A DNA stretch of 64,000 nt from Akkermansiaceae bacterium (GTDB lineage: Bacteria; Verrucomicrobiota; Verrucomicrobiia; Verrucomicrobiales; Akkermansiaceae), in the NCBI GenBank assembly GCA_026421245.1, contig JAPKDJ010000013.1, positions 1 to 64,000 on the forward strand, in the 5' to 3' direction. Below are positions 7,550 to 16,690 of the stretch, piece after piece. The notes beneath the pieces were generated by a model, which saw only the letters and a list, made by a program, of their open reading frames with translations, was not told the DNA's origin and ran no database searches. Every line of letters starts with the position of its first letter. Positions within the stretch are counted from its first letter, which is position 1. The translations under genes were made by a program, and so were the position numbers.

Positions 7550-9730
7550 TCATTCTTGCTGTCCATAGACCGGAGCCTTCCAACCTTTGGGGGACGTTCC
7601 TTGGGGACGGACTCCGAAAGCGTCGGCTGGGATTGTCGTATCTTCCGACGATCTGAGAGGGAGGTTGTCGGGGAGGTGTTTCATGCGAATGTCCTTGAAT
7701 TGAATCTGCATGGCGGGGCCGTGGACCTGAAAACCGAAGATTCCTTCGAGCGAACGGCCTTTTTCATCGAGGTCGATAAGATCGGCGGTTGGGTGGCCAT
7801 CGATCCAGTGTTGATGATGGTTGCCGCGAACGAGGACGCGGTAGTCGTGCCATTCGTTGGGCTCAAACATTTTGACCGGCATCTCTCCGATGACCCATGA
7901 TTGGGCTTTTTCATCAACGATGACTTTTTGTCCGGCGTAGGCGAGGACGCAACGGCCACCTTCTTGGTAGAGCATGCCATTCATTTTTTCAGGGCGGGGC
8001 ATGACGTTACATTGGTAGCCGGTAGCGACGTCGAGGCTGGGAAGTATTTTACTGCGGTATTGGATTCCGCTGTTGGCGCGGTCGCTGTACTTCACTTTCA
8101 CCTGAAGCTCAAAGTTACGGATGGTAGAGCCATTCCAGGTGATGAAACGGTTTGTCTTGAGCGATCCATCGGTGACGCCGGTGAGGGCACCATCTTTGAC
8201 CGACCAGTATTTTGAATCGGCGGTCCAACCACTGAGGTTTTTACCATTGAAGAGGCGGACGAAGCCATCAGGTCCGGGGCGGACCGTGACAGCAGCGGAG
8301 GCTACAGGATGTGGAGGAGTGGAGGCGGTAAATTTTTGCTTGGGGGGATCGAGCGGGCCGCCGAGTTCCTTGACCCTAGTATCGGTGCGTTTTCGCATTT
8401 CGGCGAGCTTGGCTGAATGCTTGGGATCTACGGCAAGGTTGATGAGCTCATCGGGATCGTTCTTAAGGTCGTGAAGGAACTCGGTGTCGTGATCGATGTA
8501 GCGGACGTATTTATGAGTTGTGGTACGAATTCCCTCGTACGCCGGGATGCGATGTCTGACGGCGAAGTGCTCATGGAAGGTTTCTTCGCGCCAGTCCTTG
8601 GGAGTTTCTCCGTCGACGATAGGTTTCAGGCTGCGCCCGTCGTAGCGTTTTGGAGTCTCGATTCCGGCCCAGTCGAGGAAGGTGGCGGGAAGATCGATAT
8701 TGAGAGCGGAAGCGGTGGCGACTTTCCCTTGTTGGTTTTTGGGGACGCGTGGATCGGCAATGATAAGGGGGACTTGGATAGACTCTTCATAGTGGGACCA
8801 CTTGCCGGAAAGGCCCCGGTTTGCCATGTGGTAGCCGTTGTCGGCTGAGTAAACGACGATGGTGTTGTCGGCGAGGCCGGCTTCGGCGAGGGCCGTCAAG
8901 AAACGGCCGATGGCATTGTCGATGCCGGTGACCATGCGGTAGTAGGCACGCATGTTGGTTTGGTATTTTTCAGGAGTGTTCCAACGCCAGAAGTAACGTT
9001 CGCGGGTGATACTTGTTTGAAGGAAATCGGGGAGGGACTCAAAAATTTCGGGATCGGCGAGACGGGGCGCTCCGATGTAGGTGTCTTCGTAGAGGCCATT
9101 AGCCGACTGGGGCCAGGCGAAGTGGCCGATGCCCGGGCGGCGGTCACCATCTTCGGCGTGGCAGGCATTGAACCACATGTTGAGAGCGAAGGGTTTGCCC
9201 TTGGGTTGCGACTTCAGGAAATCGATGCCGCGATTAACGATGAGGTCGGTTTCGTGGCGCAGGGTGCCGTCAGGCATTTTTTTGAAGAAGGGATTGCGAC
9301 CGATGGCCTCGAACTCGTCGAAGTGAGCCTTTTGGTTGTAGGGCCTTTGGGCGCTGAAGTGCCATTTTCCGTAGTAGCCGGTGCGGTAGTTATTTTGGCG
9401 GAGAAGGTCGGAATAGAGAACCGATACGGATTCGGCAGTGGCCCGATCTCCCTTGCCGGGGTCACGATAGCTGCGTGCGGTGAGACCGGTGAGAATGGAG
9501 GTCCGACTGGCCCAGCAGATGGGGTGGCTGACGAAAGCTTGCTGGAAACGGGTGCCGCGTTTGGCGAGAGCGTCGATATTGGGAGATTTAACGACGGGGT
9601 TTCCGTAGCAGCCGAGAGTGCTAACCGTTTGGTCGTCAGTGAAGAAGAAGACGATGTTTGGCTGTTTAGCAGAGAGGGCCGTAACAGCCGAAAAGCAGAG
9701 GGAGAAAGATGTGAAAAAGAATCCGTTCAT
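7550..9730 (-). CDS. Secreted arylsulfatase fused to a C-terminal DUF1080 domain
   Basis: The ORF extends to 9796, but the ATG at 9730 begins a clean signal peptide (MNGFFFTSFSLCFSAVTALSA) and is preferred. The sulfatase domain starts with PNIVFFFTDDQT (metal aspartates) and has the sulfatase signature ICWASRTSILTGL, where the cysteine (about residue 72 from this start) would be converted to formylglycine. Later blocks YGKWHF, VVYSADNGYHMANRG and HDLKNDPDELINLA are typical of S1 sulfatases. From about residue 495 a DUF1080 (3-keto-disaccharide hydrolase, concanavalin-like) domain begins: FVRLFNGKNLSGW, then SGIQYRS. I infer desulfation plus cleavage or binding of a sulfated glycan outside the cytoplasm. 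Confidence 0.92.
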   Translation of the reverse strand: MNGFFFTSFSLCFSAVTALSAKQPNIVFFFTDDQTVSTLGCYGNPVVKSPNIDALAKRGTRFQQAFVSHPICWASRTSILTGLTARSYRDPGKGDRATAESVSVLYSDLLRQNNYRTGYYGKWHFSAQRPYNQKAHFDEFEAIGRNPFFKKMPDGTLRHETDLIVNRGIDFLKSQPKGKPFALNMWFNACHAEDGDRRPGIGHFAWPQSANGLYEDTYIGAPRLADPEIFESLPDFLQTSITRERYFWRWNTPEKYQTNMRAYYRMVTGIDNAIGRFLTALAEAGLADNTIVVYSADNGYHMANRGLSGKWSHYEESIQVPLIIADPRVPKNQQGKVATASALNIDLPATFLDWAGIETPKRYDGRSLKPIVDGETPKDWREETFHEHFAVRHRIPAYEGIRTTTHKYVRYIDHDTEFLHDLKNDPDELINLAVDPKHSAKLAEMRKRTDTRVKELGGPLDPPKQKFTASTPPHPVASAAVTVRPGPDGFVRLFNGKNLSGWTADSKYWSVKDGALTGVTDGSLKTNRFITWNGSTIRNFELQVKVKYSDRANSGIQYRSKILPSLDVATGYQCNVMPRPEKMNGMLYQEGGRCVLAYAGQKVIVDEKAQSWVIGEMPVKMFEPNEWHDYRVLVRGNHHQHWIDGHPTADLIDLDEKGRSLEGIFGFQVHGPAMQIQFKDIRMKHLPDNLPLRSSEDTTIPADAFGVRPQGTSPKGWKAPVYGQQE

Positions 9731-9856
9731 GTGATTGGCGAAGACGCTATCGGATGCCGGTATTTTAGACGAAGATGAAATTTGAGATTTGCGCAAAAAA
9801 AGAGGCGCTTCGCTTGAGGTGGTTCTTTTGAAAACTCATGGAGTTCTGGCAGAAAA

Positions 9857-10162
9857 TCATCGCCGCCGACCGGTCGCTCCGAGTCCGCTAAGAAGAACGA
9901 GGCAAAGCCCCAGAGCTGGGCGTTCGTCTGAGGGAACTTCGTTTCGAAGCCCCTTCCATCGCTCTCGACCGCAGGGACGATTCGGAAACTGATATCCGTT
10001 GGACGGCGGAGCCATCCGTTGGTCAATAAGTCCCATCTCCGCCTCCCTTGTGCCGAGCACCACGAGCAGCATGCTCGCGTCGGTAGCCGACACGCCGAGT
10101 TTTTGAACGATTTCGTCCAGTCTGCAGGACGTGCTGAGAATTACCGTCTTCTTGATTTTCAT
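9857..10162 (-). CDS. Possible small hypothetical protein in a divergent intergenic region
   Basis: The 388 bp gap between the sulfatase and DUF1592 pair 2 holds only this weak candidate. From the ATG at 10162 it reads MKIKKTVILSTSCRLDEIVQ then KLGVSATDASMLLVVLGTRE, which looks protein-like for about 48 residues. After that the alternative frame (the 9727-10026 ORF) looks more natural, which suggests a frameshift. I do not recognise the family. It would be divergent from the 10185 gene with about 20 bp between starts, so it could also be spurious. Confidence 0.25.
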   Translation of the reverse strand: MKIKKTVILSTSCRLDEIVQKLGVSATDASMLLVVLGTREAEMGLIDQRMAPPSNGYQFPNRPCGRERWKGLRNEVPSDERPALGLCLVLLSGLGATGRRR

Positions 10163-10184
10163 CGGGAGGGTGGAGAGGTAGGAT

Positions 10185-12560
10185 TTGCCTAACGTGGTTG
10201 ACATTCTGGATCGAATACGAAGTCGGTGGTCGCAAGGGACTCTTGCGCTTGCATTACTCGTGGGTTCAGTTGCGGGCGGCGGCGCCCGTGAGATTAACTT
10301 CGATACCACCATCAAACCGGTCCTTCAGGAACACTGTTTTAAATGTCACGGACCGAAGAAGCAGAAGGGGAAGTTGCGTCTCGACACTCTCTCGACCGAC
10401 TTGGTCCAGAATCAGGATGTGGCCGAAGCCTGGTATGCAGTGCGCGAGGCGTTGACACTTGGTGAGATGCCGCCTGAGGAGGAAACTGCCCTTAGCCGTG
10501 ATGAGCGTGAGACCCTTCTGAGCTGGTTGAATACGACGATTGATCGTGCCGCGAAGCTGAGGGGGGACAAGGGAGGGCGAGTGGTGGTGCGTCGGTTGAA
10601 CCGGGTGGAGTATCAGAACACGATGCGGGATCTGTTCGGCCTGGATATCGCCTACGCTGCTGATTTTCCACCGGATGGTGTTTCGCCGGATGGCATGTTC
10701 AATAATGGTCGTTCCTTGCGCATGATGGGGATCCAATTCGAGTACTATCTTAAGGCTGCTCGGAACGCTCTCGACCAGGTGATCTTAACGACGCCGGAGC
10801 CGGAAGTGTTTACTCATACTTTCGAGAAATCGACCGAGGGGAAATGGGTTAATAAGATCAAGCCATCCAATCGCCTTGGGCAGAAGCAGGAATTCCTGGT
10901 TCGAATCAAGAAGGATTACCCAGAAAACGGTGCGTTCCGGATAAAGGTCAAGGCGCATGCAGAGTTTCCTGAAGAACGTGGCGCGTTGCCACGGATGGAG
11001 GTCTTCGTAGGCTACCGACCTGACACGCTGGTTGATCGTGAGCTCCTTGCGGAACTGGACATCACGGCGGATGGGGTGCGGGAATACGAGTTCGTTGGCC
11101 GTATAGAGAACTTTCCTTTGCCTGTTCGTGGACAGGGAAAGTATCCGGGCCTCGTGATCTCAGTGGTTAATGCCAATCATGATGGCTCACCTCCCCTGGT
11201 GGTTGAATCACTGGAGTTCCAGGGACCTCTGTTCGATCGTTGGCCTCCCGCACAACATCGACGGATCCTTCATGACTCGGATCTTCGGCATTCGCATGAA
11301 GCAGACTATGCGCTGGAGGTCATCGAGCGGTTTCTGCCCAGGGCATGGCGGCGACCTGTGATGGACAGCGAGGTAGAGCGGTTTATCGATTTTTTCAAGA
11401 CTCAGCGTAGAGAGTCACCGACCTTCGAGGAAGCGATCAAAGAGACATTAGCGATGGCGTTGATCTCCCCCAGTTTCCTTTATCTCCTCGAGCCTGATTC
11501 GGATGAGCCCCGGCGATTGAACTCCTTTGAGCTGGCGTCGCGTCTATCCTATTTTTTATGGAGCACGATGCCGGACGAAGTGTTGATGACGTCCGTAAGA
11601 TCGGGCGTTCTGCAGGAGCCCGACGAACTGGCCAAACAGGTGAGCCGAATGATCGGTGACGATCGGTCTCGGCAGTTCGTGGAACAGTTCACCGCTCAAT
11701 GGTTGGATCTGGATGCCATTGATCGGCTGGTGATCGACAAGAAACTGTATCCTGATTTCAGGCCGGACTTGTCGCACGATATGCGGAGCGAGACAGAGGA
11801 GCTTTTCGCTCATATCCTACGGAACGATTTAAGCGCACGTCATTTCATTACCTCAGATTTTGTAATGCTCAATAACCGGTTGGCTCGTCATTACGGGATC
11901 GAAGGTGTTTATGGAGGTGAGTTCCGGCCTGTGGCGCTTTCAGGCGATCATGCATCGCGTCGAGGTGGGTTGTTGTCGCAGGCTTCCATTTTGATGGCAA
12001 ACTCGACGGGGCGGAATTCCAATCCGATCAAACGTGCTGTCTTTCTCCGGAAGCGCCTTTTGAACGATCCTCCCGCGCCTCCCCCTCCCAATGTTCCTGA
12101 GCTGAAGACTGCCGATCCCGATTTCGCGAGGTTGCCGATTCGTGAACAGCTCAAGGCGCATGTGAATGATTCGGCCTGTGCCGACTGTCATCGTGGGATT
12201 GATCCGTGGGGGCTAGCTCTGGAAGAGTTCGATGCGGTAGGGAAGTGGCGTGAAAAGATTGTATGGCCGGTTGGTGGGGGTAAGACGATCGAGTTGCCGG
12301 TTGATGCGAAGGCCACGCTTCCTGATGGGCGTGAGGTCGATGGTATCGCGCAATTGCGGGAATACTTATGGGAGCATCGGAGGGAAAAGTTTGCTCGCGC
12401 GCTGGTGTCGAAATTGCTAGTGTACTCACTTGGCCGGAGTCTGGAGTTTTCCGATGAGGCGGCCATCTCGGCCTTGACGGATGAGTTTGTGAAGAACGAG
12501 ATGCGAGTTGGGCAATTACTGCAAGCGATAGTCGCGACACCGATGTTTCAAAGCAAATGA
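10185..12560 (+). CDS. DUF1592-type cytochrome-like exported protein (pair 2)
   Basis: 791 aa. A basic start and hydrophobic run (TLALALLVGSVAGGGA) form a Sec signal. Domain order: PSCyt1 with haem motif CFKCH near residue 50, a DUF1587 block (RRLNRVEYQNTMRDLFGLD), a roughly 180 aa beta-rich linker, DUF1595, DUF1592 (SYFLWSTMPDEVL and EQFTAQWLDLD), DUF1588 (RRGGLLSQASILMANSTG, then NDPPAPPPPNVP), and DUF1585 with a second haem motif CADCH and GLALEEFDAVGKWREK. It is the closest relative of pair 3 in this window. Its stop overlaps the start of the DUF1552 gene (ATGA), so the two should be co-translated. An electron-transfer or oxidase role on an extracytoplasmic substrate is inference only. 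Confidence 0.92.
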   Translation: MPNVVDILDRIRSRWSQGTLALALLVGSVAGGGAREINFDTTIKPVLQEHCFKCHGPKKQKGKLRLDTLSTDLVQNQDVAEAWYAVREALTLGEMPPEEETALSRDERETLLSWLNTTIDRAAKLRGDKGGRVVVRRLNRVEYQNTMRDLFGLDIAYAADFPPDGVSPDGMFNNGRSLRMMGIQFEYYLKAARNALDQVILTTPEPEVFTHTFEKSTEGKWVNKIKPSNRLGQKQEFLVRIKKDYPENGAFRIKVKAHAEFPEERGALPRMEVFVGYRPDTLVDRELLAELDITADGVREYEFVGRIENFPLPVRGQGKYPGLVISVVNANHDGSPPLVVESLEFQGPLFDRWPPAQHRRILHDSDLRHSHEADYALEVIERFLPRAWRRPVMDSEVERFIDFFKTQRRESPTFEEAIKETLAMALISPSFLYLLEPDSDEPRRLNSFELASRLSYFLWSTMPDEVLMTSVRSGVLQEPDELAKQVSRMIGDDRSRQFVEQFTAQWLDLDAIDRLVIDKKLYPDFRPDLSHDMRSETEELFAHILRNDLSARHFITSDFVMLNNRLARHYGIEGVYGGEFRPVALSGDHASRRGGLLSQASILMANSTGRNSNPIKRAVFLRKRLLNDPPAPPPPNVPELKTADPDFARLPIREQLKAHVNDSACADCHRGIDPWGLALEEFDAVGKWREKIVWPVGGGKTIELPVDAKATLPDGREVDGIAQLREYLWEHRREKFARALVSKLLVYSLGRSLEFSDEAAISALTDEFVKNEMRVGQLLQAIVATPMFQSK

Positions 12561-13912
12561 ATATGGAATCAAAGAAACCATGGCGATTGAATCGCCGAAC
12601 TTTTTTGCGAGGTGCCGGTGCGGCTCTGGCTCTCCCTGCGTTGGAATGTATGGGGAGGATTGCTCCTGCCGCCGAACCTCGTCGCCTCGCAGCGATCTAT
12701 TTCCCCTTTGGGGTGTCGATGCCTCCCGCTGATAGCGGTAAGACCGAGTGGAGTTGGTTTCCCAAGGACGAAGGTGCGGGCTTTGAATTCACGAAGGCTC
12801 TGCAGCCACTTGAGCCGTTGCGTGAAGACCTGACAATCCTGGGGGGATTGTCTCATCCAGATGTTCGCCAGATTGATGGACACGATAGCGCTGATACCTT
12901 TCTGACCGGGTGCGACCTTTTGAAACGTAAGCTGCACAATGTCCATTCGATGGATCAAATCGCGGCGGATCATCTGGCTGAACAAACCCGTTTTGCATCG
13001 TTAGTGATGTCAACGGATGGTGGCGTTGGAGAGCCGACTCGATCGAGTACACTTTCCTACAACCGGCATGGTCGTCCTATCCCGGCGCTCAATCAGCCAC
13101 GACAGATATTCGAGCGTTTATTTGGGGGGGGTGATGATGCGACTGAGTTGGGGAGGCGTCGGTTACGGAGCGGGAGCAACATGCTGGATCTTGTTCTGGA
13201 CGATGCCCGTCGCGTGCGGGGGCGTCTTGGGCGTGAGGATCAGGATAAGTTTGATGAGTATCTTGATTCGATTCGAGATGTGGAGAAGCGGGTTGAGCGT
13301 TCCCAGGCTTGGGTCGATCTTCCCAAACCAGAAATTACGGACCAGGATCGAGAGCGTCTCAAACTCGAGTCGGATTCCGAAGTGCCCGAGGATTACATCG
13401 GGACGATGTATGAACTGATTTACCTGGCATTCCGAACCGACTCGACCCGAGTTGCAACCTATCAAATCGCGAGCATGGGAGACGCGACGACGTTGGCAGG
13501 GAAGTTCCCTCAGCTATTGGGTATGGGCAAAAACCTTCATTCACTTTGCCATGACTGGAACAAGCCCGAGGGGATTGAGCCGTTAGGCAAGTGGGATCAG
13601 TTCCTCGCGCGCAAGTTTGCCGGGTTCCTTCAAAAGATGCGTGATACCCCGGCGAACGCCGAAGGGACGACTAACCTTCTGGATCAAACCTCGATCATCT
13701 ACGGCAGCAGCAATAGCACGACCCATACGAACCGGAACTATCCGTTGGTGCTGGCGGGCGGTAAGGCGATGGGTTTCAAGCACGGCCACTACCGACGATT
13801 CGCTGAATCAGTTCCCCTCTCGAACCTTCACCTGACCATGCTGCGACAGGCTGGTATCCCTGTGGAGTCTTTCGCTGATAGTAACTCGATGTTGAGCGAG
13901 CTGTTGGGGTAA
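12557..13912 (+). CDS. DUF1552 family Tat-exported protein (pair 2)
   Basis: 451 aa with Tat signal NRRTFLRGAGAALALPALE. Conserved family blocks are visible: AAIYFPFGVSMP, SHPDVRQIDGHDSADTFLTG, a Ser/Asp-rich VMSTDGGVGEPTRSSTLSY, the long helix DKFDEYLDSIRDVEKRVERS, YELIYLAFRTDSTR, LHSLCHDWNKPEG and LLDQTSIIYGSSNSTTHTN with NYPLVLAGG. The coding sequence contains a run of eight G near 13123, a possible slippage site. It is coupled to the preceding cytochrome-like gene by a 4 bp ATGA overlap. Role unknown; export through Tat suggests it folds or gains a cofactor in the cytoplasm before meeting its Sec-exported partner. Confidence 0.92.
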   Translation: MNMESKKPWRLNRRTFLRGAGAALALPALECMGRIAPAAEPRRLAAIYFPFGVSMPPADSGKTEWSWFPKDEGAGFEFTKALQPLEPLREDLTILGGLSHPDVRQIDGHDSADTFLTGCDLLKRKLHNVHSMDQIAADHLAEQTRFASLVMSTDGGVGEPTRSSTLSYNRHGRPIPALNQPRQIFERLFGGGDDATELGRRRLRSGSNMLDLVLDDARRVRGRLGREDQDKFDEYLDSIRDVEKRVERSQAWVDLPKPEITDQDRERLKLESDSEVPEDYIGTMYELIYLAFRTDSTRVATYQIASMGDATTLAGKFPQLLGMGKNLHSLCHDWNKPEGIEPLGKWDQFLARKFAGFLQKMRDTPANAEGTTNLLDQTSIIYGSSNSTTHTNRNYPLVLAGGKAMGFKHGHYRRFAESVPLSNLHLTMLRQAGIPVESFADSNSMLSELLG

Positions 13913-13956
13913 GCCCAAGCGCAGCTGCAATCGGTGCTAATTTCCTTCTCCCTGTT

Positions 13957-14103
13957 TCAATGGTTCGACATCGAGGTAGATGTCGCGCTTTGCCCCCCGA
14001 ATGCGATTGTTCCGGCGGTGGGGTTACCTCCAACCAAGGCGAGTGTCGCTGCTGAAGCTGATCCGGCTATGAGGGTGGTAGGGAAAATATGTAATTTTTT
14101 CAT
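13957..14103 (-). CDS. Possible small secreted protein or truncated 5' end of one
   Basis: The 297 bp gap after pair 2 holds a minus-strand ORF that begins with a textbook signal peptide: MKKLHIFPTTLIAGSASAAT, then LALVGGNPTAG. It runs only to about 48 residues. In the next frame the sequence reads RDIYLDVEPLKQGEGN and stops, which looks like a more natural ending, so a frameshift near 14000 is possible. I do not recognise a family. It could be a real peptide or a decayed gene. Confidence 0.35.
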   Translation of the reverse strand: MKKLHIFPTTLIAGSASAATLALVGGNPTAGTIAFGGQSATSTSMSNH

Positions 14104-14230
14104 GTTTATCTGCTGGGGATTTCCAGAAACGCTCAGAATGACATTGCGTGACAAGTGGGATTGGCAGCCAATGAAAAAGTTACACCGGATTGTAATAGGT
14201 TGATGAGGGGTGAAATGTGTCATCCCCTAC

Positions 14231-14749
14231 ATGAGCTGGTTTTTAGCAGGGATCGTGATTGTGTTGATCATGGTTGCGATTTTTTACAACGGGTTCATTT
14301 CTCGACGAAATGCGATGAGAAATGCATTTGCTTCGATCGATGTGCAGTTGAAGAAGCGGTGGAATTTGATTCCCAACCTGGTCGAGACGGTGAAGGGCTT
14401 TGCGACCCACGAACGGGAGGTATTGAACGGTGGTGGCGGCGAGGAGTGCTGAACCGGGTTCGAGGGAACAATTTGTAAGAGAGGGGGAAGTATCAGCGGG
14501 GGTCGGGCGGTTGTTGGCCGTGGCGGAAGACTATCCGGAATTAAAGTCGAGCGATCAGTTTTTGAATCTTCAGCGGAACCTTACTGAAGTGGAAAGCCAG
14601 ATCAGCGCTTCACGTCGGGCTTACAATGCGGCGGTGACGGAGTGGAGGCCTTTCCGGGAGTGATTTTTGCCCGGGTTTTTGATTTCAATCGAGCCGATTG
14701 GTTTGAGGTGAAGAGCGCTGAGCGTCAAAACGTGGAGGTGGACCTATGA
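14231..14749 (+). pseudogene. lemA: lemA remnant interrupted by two frameshifts
   Basis: The three pieces together span a whole LemA protein. Frame 1 has the N-terminal membrane helix (FLAGIVIVLIMVAIFYNGF) and the family core AFASIDVQLKKRWNLIPNLV then ETVKGFATHEREV. A frameshift near 14440 leads to GVGRLLAVAEDYPELKSSDQ, FLNLQRNLTEVESQISASRR and AYNAAVTEW. A second frameshift near 14660 returns to the first frame for RVFDFNRADWFEVKSAERQN to the stop at 14747-14749. The order is intact but the AARN-type segment in the middle appears partly deleted. LemA proteins are small membrane-anchored helical proteins; this copy should be non-functional. Confidence 0.8.
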
Positions 14750-14940
14750 GTAAATGGGATGTCGAGCGTGCGCTGAGCCAGGTCGAACCGGAGGTGGATG
14801 CCCTGGAGCGTGTGCGTTTGGAGGTCTTAGAGTCGCGGGCTCAAGGTGCGAAGAAAATGGGGCTGGCAACCGGGGGGTGCGGATTATGGTCCGGAGTATC
14901 GCCGGAATCAATAAGTCTACTTCGTGCGGATTACGGATGA
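14746..14940 (+). pseudogene. Truncated gene downstream of lemA (DUF3137-like N-terminus)
   Basis: 64 aa ORF whose ATG overlaps the lemA stop (ATGA), a normal operon junction. It begins MSKWDVERALSQVEPEVDAL then ERVRLEVLESRAQGAKKMGL, which resembles the N-terminal helix before the membrane segment of DUF3137-type partners commonly placed next to lemA. The reading frame ends after 64 codons, whereas such proteins normally have about 300 residues. The remainder before the proS stop shows no continuation I can follow. Identification of the family is tentative; truncation is clear if the operon reading is right. Confidence 0.45.
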
Positions 14941-14989
14941 CTGCGCATGTCTTGTGGCGGAAGAGGCACAGTGGAAAAGATCGTATTCT

Positions 14990-16513
14990 CTAATAACTCC
15001 GTCCCCAGATAGCGCGTCCCTTAGTGGCCTGGCCGGTGAGGAGGCAGTTTGCGTCAGGTTCGTCTTGCTGGTCGTTGGGTAGGCAACGGATCGTGATTTT
15101 AAGGCGCTTGGAGAGTTCCTCTTCTTCTTCCCTCGACCCGGCCCATGGAGTGATGAGCCAGCCGGGATTTTCGTTGGAGTCGTCCCAATGCTTTTCGAAC
15201 GCGGCAATGTCAGTGCATTCGTTGATGTTTTCATCACGGAAGGTGCGGGCACGCTCAAGGAGCGACTGATGGATATCATCGAGAATCTCAACAACCTCGC
15301 GGAGGAATTCTTCCTTTTCGATGAAGGATTTTTCGTTGGCAGCTTGATCGCGGCGTTGGAGACAAACTTTGCGTTCTTCGAGATCGCGCGGGCCGATTTC
15401 GATCCGGATGGGGACACCTTTCTTGACCCATTCCCACTTCTTGACACCGCCACCGAGATCCCGGGTGTCAACGTGGACTCGAAGGTTTTCGCGACCGTAT
15501 GATTGCTCGCGGAGCCGGACGGCAAGGGCCTGGCAGGCGTCAATGATAGCATTGCGCGAGTCTTCTTTCGGAGTGATGGGAACGATGACGATCTGCTGAG
15601 GCGCAACGCGGGGAGGAAGGACAAGGCCGTCGTCGTCAGAATGGGCCATGATGAGAGTTCCCACGAGACGGGTCGAAACACCCCACGAGGTGGTGTAAAC
15701 GTGTTGTTCCTTGTTGTCGCGATCGACGAAAGTAATATTCTGGGCCTTTGCGAAATTCTGTCCGAGGTAGTGAGAAGTTCCGGCTTGAATGGCTTTCTTA
15801 TCTTGCACCATCGCTTCGACGGTGAGGGTGGATTCGGCACCGGGGAATCGTTCGGTTTCAGTCTTTTCTCCCATGATGACGGGGATGGCAAGGAGGTCGC
15901 GGATCGCATCAGCGTAAAGTTGATGGATCAGGTGCGTTTCTTCGAGAGCTTCTTCCTTGGTCTCGTGCGCGGTATGACCTTCCTGCCAAAGGAACTCAGC
16001 GGTGCGGAGAAAGAGGCGGGGGCGCATCTCCCAGCGCATGACATTGGCCCACTGATTGATGAGGAGGGGAAGGTCACGGTAGGATTCGGTCCAACGTGAG
16101 AAGGCGGCTCCGATGATGGTTTCGGAAGTGGGGCGGATGACGTAGGGTTCGGTGAGTTTGCCGCGGGGAACCATCTTGGTTTTTCCGGTAGCTTCGTCTT
16201 TCTCAACTTCGAGGCGGTGATGGGTGACGACGGCGCATTCCGTGGCAAAGCCTTCAGCGTGCTCGGCTTCCTTTTCCAGATAGGAAAGGGGAATGAGAAG
16301 GGGGAAGTAGGCATTCTGGTGGCCGGTGGCCTTGAGGCGTCCATCAAGGTCACGTTGGATGGCTTCCCAAATGGCAAAGCCCCACGGCTTAATGACCATG
16401 CATCCCCTGGTTTCGGAATTTTCAGCAAGATCGGCCGCGCGGACAACTTGTTGATACCACTCGGGAAAATTCTCCGCGCGCGTGGGAGTGATTGCAGATT
16501 TTGGCTTCGCCAT
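14990..16513 (-). CDS. proS: Prolyl-tRNA synthetase, archaeal/eukaryal-type short form
   Basis: The ATG at 16513 is preferred over the upstream TTG at 16531. About 507 aa, against roughly 570 for the usual bacterial ProRS that carries an editing insertion; this one lacks the insertion. The start reads NFPEWYQQVVRAADLAENSE then TRGCMVIKPWGFAIWE, typical of the archaeal/eukaryal type. Class II motif 2 is in the PYVIRPTSETII to RWEMRPRLFLRTAEFLWQEGHTAH region, and the anticodon-binding domain includes APQQIVIVPITP. The short C-terminal domain ends GRAIWGRSY. It charges tRNA-Pro in the cytoplasm. It stands alone, downstream on its strand of the zinc-ribbon gene. Confidence 0.95.
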   Translation of the reverse strand: MAKPKSAITPTRAENFPEWYQQVVRAADLAENSETRGCMVIKPWGFAIWEAIQRDLDGRLKATGHQNAYFPLLIPLSYLEKEAEHAEGFATECAVVTHHRLEVEKDEATGKTKMVPRGKLTEPYVIRPTSETIIGAAFSRWTESYRDLPLLINQWANVMRWEMRPRLFLRTAEFLWQEGHTAHETKEEALEETHLIHQLYADAIRDLLAIPVIMGEKTETERFPGAESTLTVEAMVQDKKAIQAGTSHYLGQNFAKAQNITFVDRDNKEQHVYTTSWGVSTRLVGTLIMAHSDDDGLVLPPRVAPQQIVIVPITPKEDSRNAIIDACQALAVRLREQSYGRENLRVHVDTRDLGGGVKKWEWVKKGVPIRIEIGPRDLEERKVCLQRRDQAANEKSFIEKEEFLREVVEILDDIHQSLLERARTFRDENINECTDIAAFEKHWDDSNENPGWLITPWAGSREEEEELSKRLKITIRCLPNDQQDEPDANCLLTGQATKGRAIWGRSY

Positions 16514-16690
16514 AACGGGCCGGAGGATCAATCAATCTTTCAGTTTGGCAAAGGAAAATCGAGTGAAGTCGTTGGATGAGATAGCCGTTGTTCCACTTAG
16601 CGATTCGCTTAGAGCTGTTGGCGGTTAGCGGCCGCAAGTTGCATAGTTAGCCTCAATACTGATGGCTAAAATAGAAAGGTCGGAATGTGG

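Noticed and set aside
8960-9778. 272 aa plus-strand ORF
   Set aside because: Lies antisense to the sulfatase domain, which shows clear catalytic motifs; the ORF is a high-GC shadow.
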